A DNA stretch of 64,000 nt from Venturia oleaginea (lineage: Eukaryota > Ascomycota > Dothideomycetes > Venturiales > Venturiaceae). Where the stretch lies: positions 1 through 64,000 of the forward strand of contig JABMLP010000023.1 in the NCBI GenBank assembly GCA_013176395.1, written 5' to 3'. Position 1 is the first letter of the stretch; each line of letters starts with the position of its first letter. The position numbers and the translations under genes are program-made. This document shows, one piece after another, positions 1 to 10,098 of this stretch. The notes beneath the pieces are model-generated. The model ran no database searches and was not told where the DNA came from. It saw only the letters and a list, made by a program, of their open reading frames with translations.

Positions 1-196
1 GCCCGTCCTCCTATCCCCATCATCGAACAAGCTGGCCTCCCTACCTTAATCGATAAGACACCGGGAAAGGCCCCCAAACTCATTAAGAGCTTGGTCCCCG
101 TCCCCGAAAACTTTGCTGGTCACAAAACATTCGCCTCACCACGAACTGCTCTCCACATACGACCAACACCAAGATTCATCCGTTGACTCTTTCCGA
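1..196. other. no gene recognised
   Basis: No coding or RNA feature can be supported in this stretch. It precedes the leader of the S-adenosylmethionine decarboxylase gene and may hold its promoter, but I see no specific element. Confidence 0.3.
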
Positions 197-840
197 ATGA
201 TAAGATATTTTAATCTTTGACATTTCTTCTTAGAATCCAATCGTCTACCAGTCTCCGTTCCATGCCTTCAGAAGACCTTGTGAAAATCCTAGGGAAGCCA
301 GCAAAGTGAGTTCCTCGTGCCTCAGGCCGCTGCCTGTCGCTTTTTTCGGCACATTCAAAGAAGCTTGACGAGGCTGTACGGGAGCGGGAAGCGGCGACTT
401 TGCTGGAAACAACTATAAACCGCTGGCACATCACTGACTTTCGTTGAATAGGCCTCGATAGCACGACTAACGATACCATTCACCACCAAACTACAATCCA
501 CAAAAAGTAGCAGATAACCTCGTCTGCCAGACCCGATACTTACCCAAGGTATCGGAATCTACAGTGCGAGGACTACATCCGATAGCCACAATTCCGCCGA
601 CCAAGGCAGTCTTTGTCCCTCTCTCCGCGCGACCTCCATAACGTCCCTTCGACGTCTCTTCCAAACACTACACTGCTGCTGGCTCAAGCCAGCCTCCAAA
701 ATTTCCCACAGACCGTGGGCCTTCTCTTCCTAGGCGGACACCGCACAGTTCGTCTGGCAGGAGCTCCACCTCTCAGTTCCACCACAACTTTCATATAATC
801 AGAGCTAGTCGCACGCTTTGCGTCAAGCATATAAAAGGAG
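197..840 (+). promoter_or_regulatory. long SAMDC leader with two short upstream ORFs
   Basis: Two short ATG-initiated reading frames are seen, at 197-220 (7 codons) and 262-309 (15 codons). After 309 there is no ATG on this strand until the decarboxylase start at 841, more than 500 bases. Long leaders and small upstream ORFs that sense polyamines are established for this enzyme in animals and plants. Whether these two frames are transcribed or regulate translation here is inference; the transcription start is not visible and a leader intron is possible. Confidence 0.35.
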
Positions 841-2431
841 ATGGTCAACATTGAGATTCCCAGGAACTATACAGCTTCGCCGTCCTCCTATACTGGGACG
901 CCTCATTTGACAATCAATCACGATGCAACCGTGGATCTAGACTCCAGCACGGCATTCGAGGGTGAGTCAAGTTACAATGATGTGGAAGACTGGCATATGC
1001 TAATTTTGAGACAGGTCCCGAGAAGCTTCTTGAAGTATGGTTCGCCCTGATGCCGAAGCCTTACCGGCTACATGCGCCCCTAATGGACTCAAGGCTGTTC
1101 CCGCCGATATCTGGAAGGAAATGCTCGATTTGGTCAATTGCAAAGTGCTCTCAGTTCTAGAGTCAGACACTGTTGATGGCTACCTCCTCTCAGAGTCTAG
1201 CATGTTCGTATGGCCTCACAAACTCATCCTCAAGACTTGTGGTACCACGACACTCCTTTGCGGCCTCCCACGCATGCTGGAGATTGCTGCCCTCTCAGCA
1301 GGCTTCTCAAATGTGCCCGCCAACCTTCCACGAAGCATTTCCGCCGCGGCCACTCCTTACCGCATCTTTTACAGTCGCAAGAATTTTCTTTTCCCCAACC
1401 AGCAACGTGGTCCACACCGCAGCTGGCGCGACGAGGTCCGCTTCTTGGACAAGATGTTCCTTGGCGGTAGCGCTTACATGATTGGGAAGATGAATGGAGA
1501 TCATTGGTATCTTTACACGACTGGGCCGGACACCAAATTGACACCACCTGCTAGTCCTGACAGAGAGCCAACGGAGACCAAGTTCTTGGACTTTCCTTAT
1601 CCAAAGAAAGCAGTGCGCTGCGGAGAAGATGATGAGACCCTGGAAATTCTCATGACCGATCTCGATGAGCAGAATGCTCGTCAATTCTATCTCGAGGACG
1701 CGAGTGCGGTCGCGGAAGGCCATCACTTCCAGAAGGCCAAGAAGAACAGCGTGAAGGCCTTGGAAACCATTCGAGAAGAGATAGCCAACATCCATGCCAG
1801 AAACGACGATGGTTTCGATGTCTTTGAGCAGACTTCTTCGGACAATAGCCAGTATTCCTCCGACGAAGATGATCTGACTTTGCCTGAGGAGCTTACCACA
1901 GAAGGCCACGCATTGGGCACCATCGTCTCTGAGGGCTGCGGTCTCTCTGATGTATACGCGGTTGAAAAACATCCAGAAGCCAAGATCGATGCTTACATGT
2001 TCAATCCTTGCGGCTTCTCTGCCAACGGCGTTATTCCACCTCCCCCCACGAATGGAAACGGCAAGAAGAATCGTGGCGGTCATCACTACTTCACTGTTCA
2101 TGTCACACCAGAGCCACAGTGCTCTTATGCTTCGTTTGAGACCAATGTTCCAGCGCACCAGAGTGGTCGCGAGACTGCTGACGTTGTCGAGCAAGTGGTC
2201 AATATCTTCAAGCCTGGGCGATTCAGTGTGACACTTTTCGAGAACAAGAAAGATGCAGGGTCTGGTGACGGCATCGCTACTGCCAAGAAGACTGATCGCA
2301 TGGACAACATTGCTGGCTACAAGCGCATGGATAGGATTGTGCACGACCTGGAGGGGTACGATTTGGTCTTCCGCTACTATGAGAGGTTCGATTGGAAGGG
2401 AGGAGCACCAAGGCTTGGTGAGGTTATGTGA
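841..2431 (+). CDS. spe2: S-adenosylmethionine decarboxylase proenzyme, apparent 1-nt frameshift
   Basis: This pyruvoyl enzyme makes decarboxylated S-adenosylmethionine, the aminopropyl donor for spermidine and spermine. Exon 1 is 841-961, an intron with GTGAGT donor covers 962-1014, and exon 2 starts at 1015 and encodes the family motif GPEKLLEVWFA. The motif YLLSESSMFVWPHK contains the Glu-Ser self-cleavage site that generates the pyruvoyl group; it is followed by the catalytic-region motif KTCGTTTLL. The C-terminal block with YKRMDRIVHDLEGYDLVFRY also matches the family. The reading frame changes near 1046: LEVWFA is in one frame and the following PDAEALP block in another. Adding one base would give a 512-residue protein, the usual size. 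The gene is otherwise intact, so a sequencing or assembly error in the GCCC run or a very recent mutation are both possible. Confidence 0.9.
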
Positions 2432-3020
2432 GGAACTGAGCAGAAAGGAAAGATGAATCTAAATTGTACCGAGGTGGGTATGTTGGAGACCTTTTGGTTT
2501 TGGTTTTGGTTCTCAGTGTTTACTCCTTTATTCTCACGACAATGATATTTACAATGATACTCACGGCTACATTTTCTGATTGGTACCAATATTTTGGAGT
2601 TGCACCTACATCTCTAGGTTTTTGCATACCGTATTAATCCGGGCAAATTCGCTAGCTCGCCTTGGCGGTCTTCCACTTACAATCCGTTTCCTTTCCTTCA
2701 AAGAATATTAATTCTCGATTTTGCCGGGGAATAAGAGTCTTCTCTTTAAAAGCTTCTTCATAGCTCTTGTCTCAATTTGAGAGACCTTTGTTAAAATCCA
2801 GGTAACGTGATAAAAGCTCCACTTATTACTCTTTCTGGATCTAGCCTTGCCAAGATGAGCTAGCGAATCTGCCAGGATAATACGGTAGAGGCCGCCCATG
2901 ACGTCGAACCGTCGAACGACTTCATGTGAACGACAGCCTTATATACCATTGAAGTACGTCCTTGACCTGACTATAAAAGCCTCCAAATTCGAACAGGATC
3001 GCCACTAACACCAATCCAAA
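2432..3020. other. intergenic, nothing recognised
   Basis: AT-rich sequence between the SAMDC stop and the GST-like start; presumably the 3' end of the first and the promoter of the second. No repeat or RNA gene seen. Confidence 0.4.
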
Positions 3021-3851
3021 ATGACAGACTTCAGTCCTCTCATCTTCTACGACGTTTCTTCCCCTACTCGCTCCTACGCGCCGAACCCAAGCAAAGCTCG
3101 TCTTGCCCTCGGCTTTAAACGTGTGTCTTTCAAGACTACATTCGTTGACATCATCGAAATTCCCGAGGTTCGTCAAGGACTCAGTTGCCCAGCTGTTCGC
3201 AAGCTTGATGATGGCTCCGACTACTACACACTACCTATGCTTCGGGACCCAGCCTCGGGCAAGGTCGTAGGCGACTCGTTCGATATTGCCAATTACCTCG
3301 AGGATACTTATCCGAACTCCGGTGGCTGTCTCTTCCCTCCGGACTCTACGTGCACCGGACTCGATTACCAGAGCCCGAATAAAGATACAGCGTTTTTTGC
3401 GCCCTTGACAAGCAACGAGGGATCCAAGAACAAGGAATATGCTCAGTTCAACCTACATATCGACGCCACTTTTTCCTCGCATATTGTGCTATACGCCTAT
3501 TACCTCCCTTTCAACCCAAACACGGCCGAAGCTGCAAAAGGTCTAATGATGAAGCGGGCTCATTTGAATTCATGGGAAGACCTGAACATGCAGGGCGAGG
3601 CAAGAGAGGGACTCAAGGTTGGATTCAAGGAGGCTTTGACCTCTTTGGCACAGCTGTTTACGGTTCACGGACCTGGGCCGTATTTGGAGGGCACATGTGC
3701 GAATTATGCGGATCTGATCGTGGGTGGGTGGCTAAACATGCTTTCGGTTATCATGCCTGGGGACGAATGGAAGGACTTTAGGACATGGCATGGTGGAGTG
3801 TTTGCCCGATTACATGATGCATTGCAGGAGAACTACTTTGTATTTGAATGA
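3021..3851 (+). CDS. glutathione S-transferase-like protein
   Basis: Intronless 276-residue protein starting at the first in-frame ATG. The N-terminal ~100 residues have a thioredoxin-fold GST layout: a beta-strand start (SPLIFYDV), a PNPSKARLAL helix, the cis-Pro-like segment TLPMLRDPASGKVVGDSFDIANYLEDTYP, which is the glutathione-contacting VxDSxxIxxYL motif. The C-terminal half is helical with TCANYADLIVGGWL, resembling the GST C-terminal domain. Fungal relatives of this type are cytosolic and act in detoxification or ring-cleavage/isomerisation chemistry; the actual substrate is unknown. It is not part of an evident cluster. Confidence 0.8.
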   Translation: MTDFSPLIFYDVSSPTRSYAPNPSKARLALGFKRVSFKTTFVDIIEIPEVRQGLSCPAVRKLDDGSDYYTLPMLRDPASGKVVGDSFDIANYLEDTYPNSGGCLFPPDSTCTGLDYQSPNKDTAFFAPLTSNEGSKNKEYAQFNLHIDATFSSHIVLYAYYLPFNPNTAEAAKGLMMKRAHLNSWEDLNMQGEAREGLKVGFKEALTSLAQLFTVHGPGPYLEGTCANYADLIVGGWLNMLSVIMPGDEWKDFRTWHGGVFARLHDALQENYFVFE

Positions 3852-4122
3852 TGGACAAAAGGTGGAATCGTTTCAACAGGCTCCAAGCCTTTGGCAGGCT
3901 CGATCAATAGCTCGTCCACTAAGAGCCTTTGGGGCACCTCATGGACTGCGAATACGTCAGCACCTAGACTCCATCTATCAGGCTGCGGGTAAGAGGGAGA
4001 ACATACGCAGCAGGGTTGTGTTCCATAGTGAACATCGAGCTGAGTACAATTGATGACGCAGAGATTTGTAGCTTTCGGGCAATGGTACTTCTATAATATC
4101 CCATCATCAGCCCAAAAGGTTT

Positions 4123-4479
4123 CTATATCATCAGGTACTGTGACCAGACGCTACAGTTATCGACAGACAGATGGATAACAGTAGAGCCTAGAAGGAAGTG
4201 GTTGGAGTAACATACCACTTTGTGTATCCCGACCCCATGCCAAAAGCAGTCGACGCAGACTTCATCTATCCAGAAATTTCCATTTGGATCTTTTTTGGGG
4301 TTTTCTGCCCGACGTCCAAGGGGTTCAATGGTATTGGGGGTTGTTGGCTCGATAGCAGCTGCTGCAGGAGTTATTGGCTCGATAGCAGCTGCTGCAGGAA
4401 TTGCTGGCTCAATAGTAGCTGCTGCAACTTGCTGCGCAGCGGCAAGAATGACGATTGAGAGGAAAAGTGGTGAGAGCAT
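4123..4479 (-). CDS. small secreted protein with IEP/Ala repeats and a dibasic site
   Basis: Reading from the ATG at 4479 gives 118 residues. The first ~20 (MLSPLFLSIVILAAAQQVAA) form a clear signal peptide. They are followed by three ten-residue units of the form IEPxxPAAAA, encoded by a 30-bp DNA repeat around 4346-4437, and then a dibasic Arg-Arg that could be a Kex2 cleavage site. The downstream part carries several Cys (VCVDCFW and later). A GTATGT donor just after GVGIHK suggests that the true C-terminus could be spliced differently. No family is recognised; it resembles a processed secreted peptide or effector-like protein, by inference only. Confidence 0.55.
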   Translation of the reverse strand: MLSPLFLSIVILAAAQQVAAATIEPAIPAAAAIEPITPAAAAIEPTTPNTIEPLGRRAENPKKDPNGNFWIDEVCVDCFWHGVGIHKVVCYSNHFLLGSTVIHLSVDNCSVWSQYLMI

Positions 4480-5186
4480 GTTGAAGGCTGATTTGACTTT
4501 GGGAGTTTGATTTGAATGTTTGACTCTAGAGATTTTACTTTGGAGATAAGAATTTGGAAGTTTTCCCGGACACATGTCGAGCTTATATACTATACTCCCT
4601 CTCGCCAGTTGAAAACTACCGAGCCAAAGCTTGTGATACACCCAGTCCAATCCCTTATCTGGTTATTAGCGATCCTGGATGCATCAAGATGCAAGTAACG
4701 GCTATTTTTGAGTGACTGCCTGCCTGATTCCTACAGCTCACCCACATTCTAAATTACGTTGAGGTGGTACACTGATGGCTAAGGACTCGGATAAAACCGT
4801 TCCTGCTAGTGTCTATCTGGTGGAGCAAGGGCCTCGTCCGACCAAGCGACAACAACAACATGGCGATCTCGCATATCGCACGACTTCTGAGCCCTCTGAG
4901 GCTCGTCTTGTATCTAGATTGTTGTTGTAGGACTCGTCCTTCATCCCGATATTCTCCTTATCGTCCTACGAGTCTTTCCCGCCGCTGCGCGCGCCGCGCT
5001 TAGCCGTTCACCGCTTCTCGACAGACTTTTCAAGTACACCGCTGGCCTCGACGACGTCTTGGGCATCGTTATATTGCACCAGCATCAGAAATCCCTTCCA
5101 AAGAGCTCCTTGGCATCTCTAGGGCTCTGTACTTATTAACAGAGCTGACCTGCTAACGATTTTAAATAGTTATACCGCTTTCTTTA

Positions 5187-5874
5187 TGCCTCCGAAGAAG
5201 GATATCACCGCGTCGGTTCCTATCAACTTATCCCTACCACCGGGTCACTCTACTCGCTCCTCTCGTACCCGATCCCCCTCTATTGTCTTCGAGACCCAGA
5301 GGTCATCTTCACGGTCGCGATCAACAATGCCCAGGCCGCTGAGGCTCGCGCCGTAGAGGCTCACAGGCTAAGGATGGACCGCGAAAAGGAGGAGCGCGAC
5401 CTCCAGATGCAGGTCAAACGCGAAGAAGCGGCGGCGCGCCTTGCAAAAATTAGGGAGGGCTCTTTACTAGAACTACCGCATGGCACCAGTCGTCCGGGGG
5501 CGACTGAGCCGGATAACAGTACGGACTCACGTACGGCGCCTCCATCGGGATCCGCGAGCCTCATACGATTCGCGTACGCGGCGTTTCGAACAACTACTTC
5601 TCCGACGAGGCGACCGCAGCCGAAGCTACGGGCTACGTTGCGAAGGAGCTGGCCGCCGGCCGATTGGCTATCTCTACAGACCCGGGCCTGTTTATCGCTC
5701 CTCTTGGGATGGTCCCAAAACAAGACGGAACCTTACGCCGGATCCACGACCTCTCTTGGCCGCCCCAAACTTCAGTCAACGACGCCATTCCACGCGTGTT
5801 TGGCAAGCTACAGTACACCAGAGTCGACAGAATTGTTCAGCACGTCCTTCGTACAGGCCGGGGCTGTCTTCTGA
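5187..5874 (+). pseudogene. DIRS gag-like ORF, frame-broken
   Basis: An ATG at 5187 opens a basic, Ser/Arg-rich N-terminus that runs into a stop near 5353. A second frame continues with a charged, probably coiled-coil segment (MDREKEERDLQMQVKREEAA) and overlaps the RT frame to 5874. A frameshift at about 5300-5340 is needed to join them. This arrangement fits the first ORF of a DIRS element, but there is no diagnostic gag domain. Confidence 0.45.
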
Positions 5875-7046
5875 TGAAACGCGACATTGCGCACGCTTTT
5901 CGCAACATCCCTGTGGATCTCATTTCGTCCCGGTATCTTGGGTTTTGCCTCAACGGCGTCAATTATCAAGAACTCTGCCTCCCTTTCGGTCTCAGGACTG
6001 CGCCATTTATCTTCAATCTCTTTGCGGAAGGTCTCCATTGGGCTCTCGACGAGCAGGCCGGCACGCGCAGTATCCCTACCGCGATCGAGCACTACCTTGA
6101 TGATTTTATGTTTGTGTGTACGTCTCAAGAAATTTCGGACCGCGTTTCGGAACTCTGGATCAAGACCACCGATCGACTTGGGATTCCTCGCAAGGATGCC
6201 AAAGACGTGGTCGGCACGGCCGTCGAGATATTAGGTCTTCTGGTTGATACGGTACGCTTGGAACTGCGTCTCTCCGACGAGAAGAGAGATTCTTTGATCC
6301 AGGCTATCCGTGATCACCTCTCCGAGACAAGGCCGCGGCTCCGGGATACGAAGTCCCTCGCCGGGCGGCTCAGTTGGGCCAGTGCCGTCATCCGCCTTGG
6401 CCGGGTTTACACTCGATCGATCTGGGACTACCTGAGCGGAGCATACGGAGAAGTCAATCGGCACTTTCGCCGAGCCCTGACTAGCGGTGTACGAGACGAC
6501 CTTCTCTGGTGGCTCCATGCGCTCGAGCTAACCAACGGGGTCTACTTCTTCGATTATCGAAAGCGCCGTTGTTTCCACCTTTTCACTGATGCCTCCGGAC
6601 AACAAAGCCTCGGCGGCTTCTTTTTCGAGTCCTCTGAGACCGATGTCTCTTGGGGGGATTACACCAATAGTATCGCAATCGAGCATGCTTTTATTGCTGA
6701 ACCGTCCAATCGTTCGGCGTTTATCAACCCTAAGGAGATGGAGGCTGTTGCCGTCGCATTCCTCCGTTGGGGACCGTCTCTCTGGGCACATAATCGGGTC
6801 GTTATCCACTGTGACAACTCTACGGCCGTGGCCGGGTTGACGAAGGAGGCTGTTCGTGGTGAGAGCAACACCCATCTCCGCACTATTGTTACTCAGGCCG
6901 CTGCCTGCGATATTGTTATCGAAGCCCGCTGGCTTCCATCTACGGCTAACGGCCTGGCCGATGCCCTCTCTCGAGTCCAGTTTGATCGTATCGCCTGGCT
7001 CTGCCCCCAATGGGGCTCACCGCTTTCGATCTCACAGTTCCGCTGA
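5517..7046 (+). CDS. DIRS-like reverse transcriptase / RNase H
   Basis: The frame is open from just after stops at 5505-5513 and has no ATG near its start, so it is probably expressed by frameshifting or from the gag frame. RT motifs in order: FIAPLGMVPKQDGTLRRIHDLS, MKRDIAHAFRNIPV, LPFGLRTAPFIFN and the active site YLDD. RNase H follows: LFTDASGQQSLGG, the KEMEAVAVAF glutamate block, HCDNSTAVAGL and NGLADALSR, so all four acidic catalytic residues are present. The frame ends with a TGA exactly where the tandem-repeat block begins. The enzyme would copy element RNA to DNA in the host. Confidence 0.85.
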   Translation, partial: QYGLTYGASIGIREPHTIRVRGVSNNYFSDEATAAEATGYVAKELAAGRLAISTDPGLFIAPLGMVPKQDGTLRRIHDLSWPPQTSVNDAIPRVFGKLQYTRVDRIVQHVLRTGRGCLLMKRDIAHAFRNIPVDLISSRYLGFCLNGVNYQELCLPFGLRTAPFIFNLFAEGLHWALDEQAGTRSIPTAIEHYLDDFMFVCTSQEISDRVSELWIKTTDRLGIPRKDAKDVVGTAVEILGLLVDTVRLELRLSDEKRDSLIQAIRDHLSETRPRLRDTKSLAGRLSWASAVIRLGRVYTRSIWDYLSGAYGEVNRHFRRALTSGVRDDLLWWLHALELTNGVYFFDYRKRRCFHLFTDASGQQSLGGFFFESSETDVSWGDYTNSIAIEHAFIAEPSNRSAFINPKEMEAVAVAFLRWGPSLWAHNRVVIHCDNSTAVAGLTKEAVRGESNTHLRTIVTQAAACDIVIEARWLPSTANGLADALSRVQFDRIAWLCPQWGSPLSISQFR

Positions 7047-7058
7047 ACTATTGTTGAA

Positions 7059-8850
7059 CCGTCCGATCGTTCGGCCTTTATTAACCCTAAAGAGATGGAG
7101 GCCGTTGCCGTTGCCGTTGCATTCCTCCGTTGGGGACCATCTCTATAGGTACATCCGGCCGACGCCCTCTCTCGAGTCTAGTTTCGATCGTATCGTCTAG
7201 CTCTGCCTCCGATGAGGCTCACCGCTTTCGATCTTACAGTTCCGTTGAACTATTGGTGAACCGTCCGATCGTTCGGCGTTTATCAACCCTAAAGAGATGG
7301 AGGCCGTTGCCGTTGCCGTTGCATTCCTCCGTTGGGGACCATCTCTATAGGTACATCTGGCTGACGCCCTCGCGAGTCTAGTTTCGATCGTATCGTCTAG
7401 CTCTGCCTCCGATGGGGCTCACCGCTTTCGATCTTATAGTTCCGTTGAACTATTGGTGAACCGTCCGATCGTTCGGCGTTTATCAACCCTAAAGAGATGG
7501 AGGCCGTTGCCGTTGCCGTTGCATTCCTCCGTTGGGGACCATCTCTATAGGTACATCCGGCCGACGCCCTCTCTCGAGTCTAGTTTCGATCGTATCGTCT
7601 AGCTCTGCCTCCGATGGGGCTCACCGTTTTCGATCTCACAGTTCCGCTGAACTATTGGTGAACCGTCCGATCGTTCGGCGTTTATCAACCCTAAAGAGAT
7701 GGAGGCCGTTGCCGTTGCCGTTGCATTCCTCCGTTGGGGACCATCTCTATAGGTACATCTGGCTGACGCCCTCGCGAGTCTAGTTTCGATCGTATCGTCT
7801 AGCTCTGCCTCCGATGGGGCTCACCGTTTTCGATCTCACAGTTCCGCTGAACTATTGGTGAACCGTCCGATCGTTCGGCGTTTATCAACCCTAAAGAGAT
7901 GGAGGCCGTTGCCGTTGCCGTTGCATTCCTCCGTTGGGGACCATCTCTATAGGTACATCTGGCCGACGCCCTCGCGAGTCGAGTTTCGATCGTATCGTCT
8001 AGCTCTGCCTCCGATGGGGCTCACCGTTTTCGATCTCACAGTTCCGCTGAACTATTGGTGAATTGTCCGATCGTTCGGCGTTTATCAACCCTAAAGAGAT
8101 GGAGGCCGTTGCCGTTGCCGTTGCATTCCTCCGTTGGGGACCATCTCTATAGGTACATCCGGCCGACGCCCTCTCTCGAGTCTAGTTTCGATCGTATCGT
8201 CTAGCTCTGCCTCCGATGGGGCTCACCGTTTTCGATCTCACAGTTCCGCTGAACTATTGTTGAACCGTCCGATCGTTCGGCGTTTATCAACCCAAAAGAG
8301 ATGGAGGCCGTTGCCGTTGCCGTTGCATTCCTCCGTTGGGGACCATCTCTATAGGTACATCTGGCCGACGCTCTCGCGAGTCTAGTTTCGATCGTATCGT
8401 CTGGCTCTGCCTCCGATGGGGCTCACCGCTTTCGATCTTACAGTTCCGTTGAACTATTGTTGAGCCGTCCGATCGTTCGGCGTTTATCAACCCTAAGAGA
8501 TGGAGGCCGTTGCCGTTGCCGTTGCATTCCTCCGTTGGGGACCATCTCTATAGGTACATCTGGCCGACGCCCTCGCGAGTCTAGTTTCGATCGTATCGTC
8601 TGGCTCTGCCTCCGATGGGGCTCACCGCTTTCGATCTTACAGTTCCGTTGAACTATTGTTGAGCCGTCCGATCGTTCGGCGTTTATCAACCCTAAGAGAT
8701 GGAGGCCGTTGCCGTTGCCGTTGCATTCCTCCGTTGGGGACCATCTCTATAGGTACATCTGGCCGACGCCCTCGCGAGTCTAGTTTCGATCGTATCGTCT
8801 GGCTCTGCCTCCGATGGGGCTCTCCGCTATCGTCCTTACAGTTCCGTTGA
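7059..8850 (+). repeat. nine ~200-bp tandem units derived from the RNase H region
   Basis: The landmark CCGTCCGATCG (one unit varies) recurs at 7059, 7261, 7461, 7663, 7863, 8063, 8265, 8465 and 8664, giving spacings of 202, 200, 202, 200, 200, 202, 200 and 199. Each unit matches two separated parts of the upstream RNase H coding sequence: about 6700-6790 and 6950-7050, with the ~160 bases between them, including the HCDNSTAVAGL active-site segment, missing. The 202-base type has CTCTCTCGAG where the 200-base type has CTCGCGAG. All units share a (GCCGTT)3 stretch and the altered CTATAGGTAC, where the parent reads CTCTGGGCAC. The block separates the RT/RH and recombinase frames. Confidence 0.95.
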
Positions 8851-8931
8851 ATTCTTGCTATCCCGGGGATTGCAACTTTGGGCTTGGCGCGCTGTTCGTG
8901 GCAGCCGTTCTTTGCAGGCTCATCGGCTTAA

Positions 8932-10098
8932 GCGCCATGCTACTCTGCTATCGCCGACGTTCGGCAGATACCCTGGTCGGACTCCGGTACTCGTACAAAG
9001 CTTGCTAACGTGCTTCGTCCAGCACCTAGCCTCGAGTATACTTCCTACGATAGCGAGCTCCTCCCTACAGTTCATAGGTTCTTCCTCCGTACCCTTCGCG
9101 AGCGAAACCTTGGCCTCTCTGATGAGTATATTACCCTCTTATGGTACGGCTTGGCCCAGAACACGCGCAACACGTACGGCGCGGGTATCAAGAGCTGGGA
9201 GAGGTTCTGTACGCTGGAGGGCTGTGTAGACTATCCCGCAGAACCCCTCAATCTCGGCGAATGGATGGCAAGGCGTGTCATTACTGGAGGAGCGAAAGGC
9301 ATCATTTCCGGCGCTACAGCGGCCAGCTACCTCTCCGTAGTACGTTCAAAGCATATCGACCTGGGATACCCTATCAGCGCGTTCGCTGATCCGATGCTCC
9401 TACGCGCAAGACAGGGGGCTCTCAACCTCAGGCCTCCGAAGCGCAAGAATAGGCTCCCTATTACTGTACGCATCCTTGAGGGACTGACGGCTGTGGAACC
9501 GACCACCGGAGCCGACCTCAATCTCGACACTCTCTTCAAGGTGGCCTATGCTGGTTTCTTCCGCCTTGGCGAGCTGGCTTACACTAGAAGAGATAGGGAG
9601 CACCCGCTGTTCTCCTATACTCACGTCTTACGGAGCGATATCGCCTTCCATCGTCATACGCCTAGCCATCAGCCTTACGGGGTCTCTATTTTCCTGAAGC
9701 GTAGCAAGACCGATTACGCTAATCAGGGCGTTCCCATCTCCATCGCCGCAACGGGAAAACCTACCTGTGCAGTAGCCGCCCTGGTAAGACTTTTCAGGCA
9801 CGATCCGAAGCCGCTTTCGGCGCCTCTCTTCGACATCGGCAAAGGGCATTGTTCGGCCGCTGCTGTACACATGCAACTACGCCGACGCCTCCTCGCTACT
9901 GGTATTATCTCCTCGCTGGACGACAAGTCCTACACAGGCCATTCCTTCCGCAGGGGTGCTGCTACGGACGCAGCTGCGAAGGGAGTGCCTGAGCTCGAGC
10001 TTAAGGCAGCGGGTCGATGGTCCTCCGAAGCTTTCCTCCGTTACATATCCCGTTCGTTCGAACAGCAGCTTGCAATCAGTCGCCTGTTCCTGATATAA
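8932..10098 (+). CDS. DIRS-like tyrosine recombinase
   Basis: The frame is open from 8932, after a TAA at 8929, and lacks an obvious ATG near its start. Catalytic features of the tyrosine recombinase family are visible: Arg in FFRLGELAYTR, HSFRRG (the HxxR box), a Gly-Arg-Trp segment before the last motif and a C-terminal Tyr in FLRYISRSF. The N-terminal SAM-like part (NTRNTYGAGIKSWERFC) matches the core-binding domain. It would integrate circular element DNA without target duplication. It lies in the expected position, 3' of RT/RNase H. Confidence 0.85.
   Translation, partial: APCYSAIADVRQIPWSDSGTRTKLANVLRPAPSLEYTSYDSELLPTVHRFFLRTLRERNLGLSDEYITLLWYGLAQNTRNTYGAGIKSWERFCTLEGCVDYPAEPLNLGEWMARRVITGGAKGIISGATAASYLSVVRSKHIDLGYPISAFADPMLLRARQGALNLRPPKRKNRLPITVRILEGLTAVEPTTGADLNLDTLFKVAYAGFFRLGELAYTRRDREHPLFSYTHVLRSDIAFHRHTPSHQPYGVSIFLKRSKTDYANQGVPISIAATGKPTCAVAALVRLFRHDPKPLSAPLFDIGKGHCSAAAVHMQLRRRLLATGIISSLDDKSYTGHSFRRGAATDAAAKGVPELELKAAGRWSSEAFLRYISRSFEQQLAISRLFLI

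Larger units (their letters stand above)
5187..10098 (+). mobile_element. DIRS-like tyrosine-recombinase retroelement, degenerate
   Basis: Order seen: gag-like frame, reverse transcriptase plus RNase H, tandem-repeat block, tyrosine recombinase. The pairing of an RT/RH with a tyrosine recombinase instead of a DDE integrase defines DIRS-order elements. The limits given are those of recognised coding parts; I could not identify the inverted or split direct terminal repeats expected for this order, so the true ends (perhaps about 4.8 and 10.3 kb) are unresolved. The gag-like part is frame-broken, and the repeat block probably prevents normal RT-recombinase overlap. Confidence 0.8.

Noticed and set aside
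613..798. 61-codon upstream frame in the decarboxylase leader
   Set aside because: It begins at TTG, not ATG; no ATG exists between 310 and 840.
1035..1060. Programmed frameshift in the decarboxylase
   Set aside because: No slippery motif or stimulatory structure is evident and the family is not known to use frameshifting; a plain indel is simpler.
1307..2344. 345-codon antisense frame opposite the decarboxylase
   Set aside because: Shadow frame opposite a well-conserved gene; no domain and no splice or start context.
7059..8850. CRISPR-like array or satellite centromere
   Set aside because: Units are head-to-tail without unique spacers, in a eukaryotic genome, and clearly derived from the adjacent RNase H sequence.
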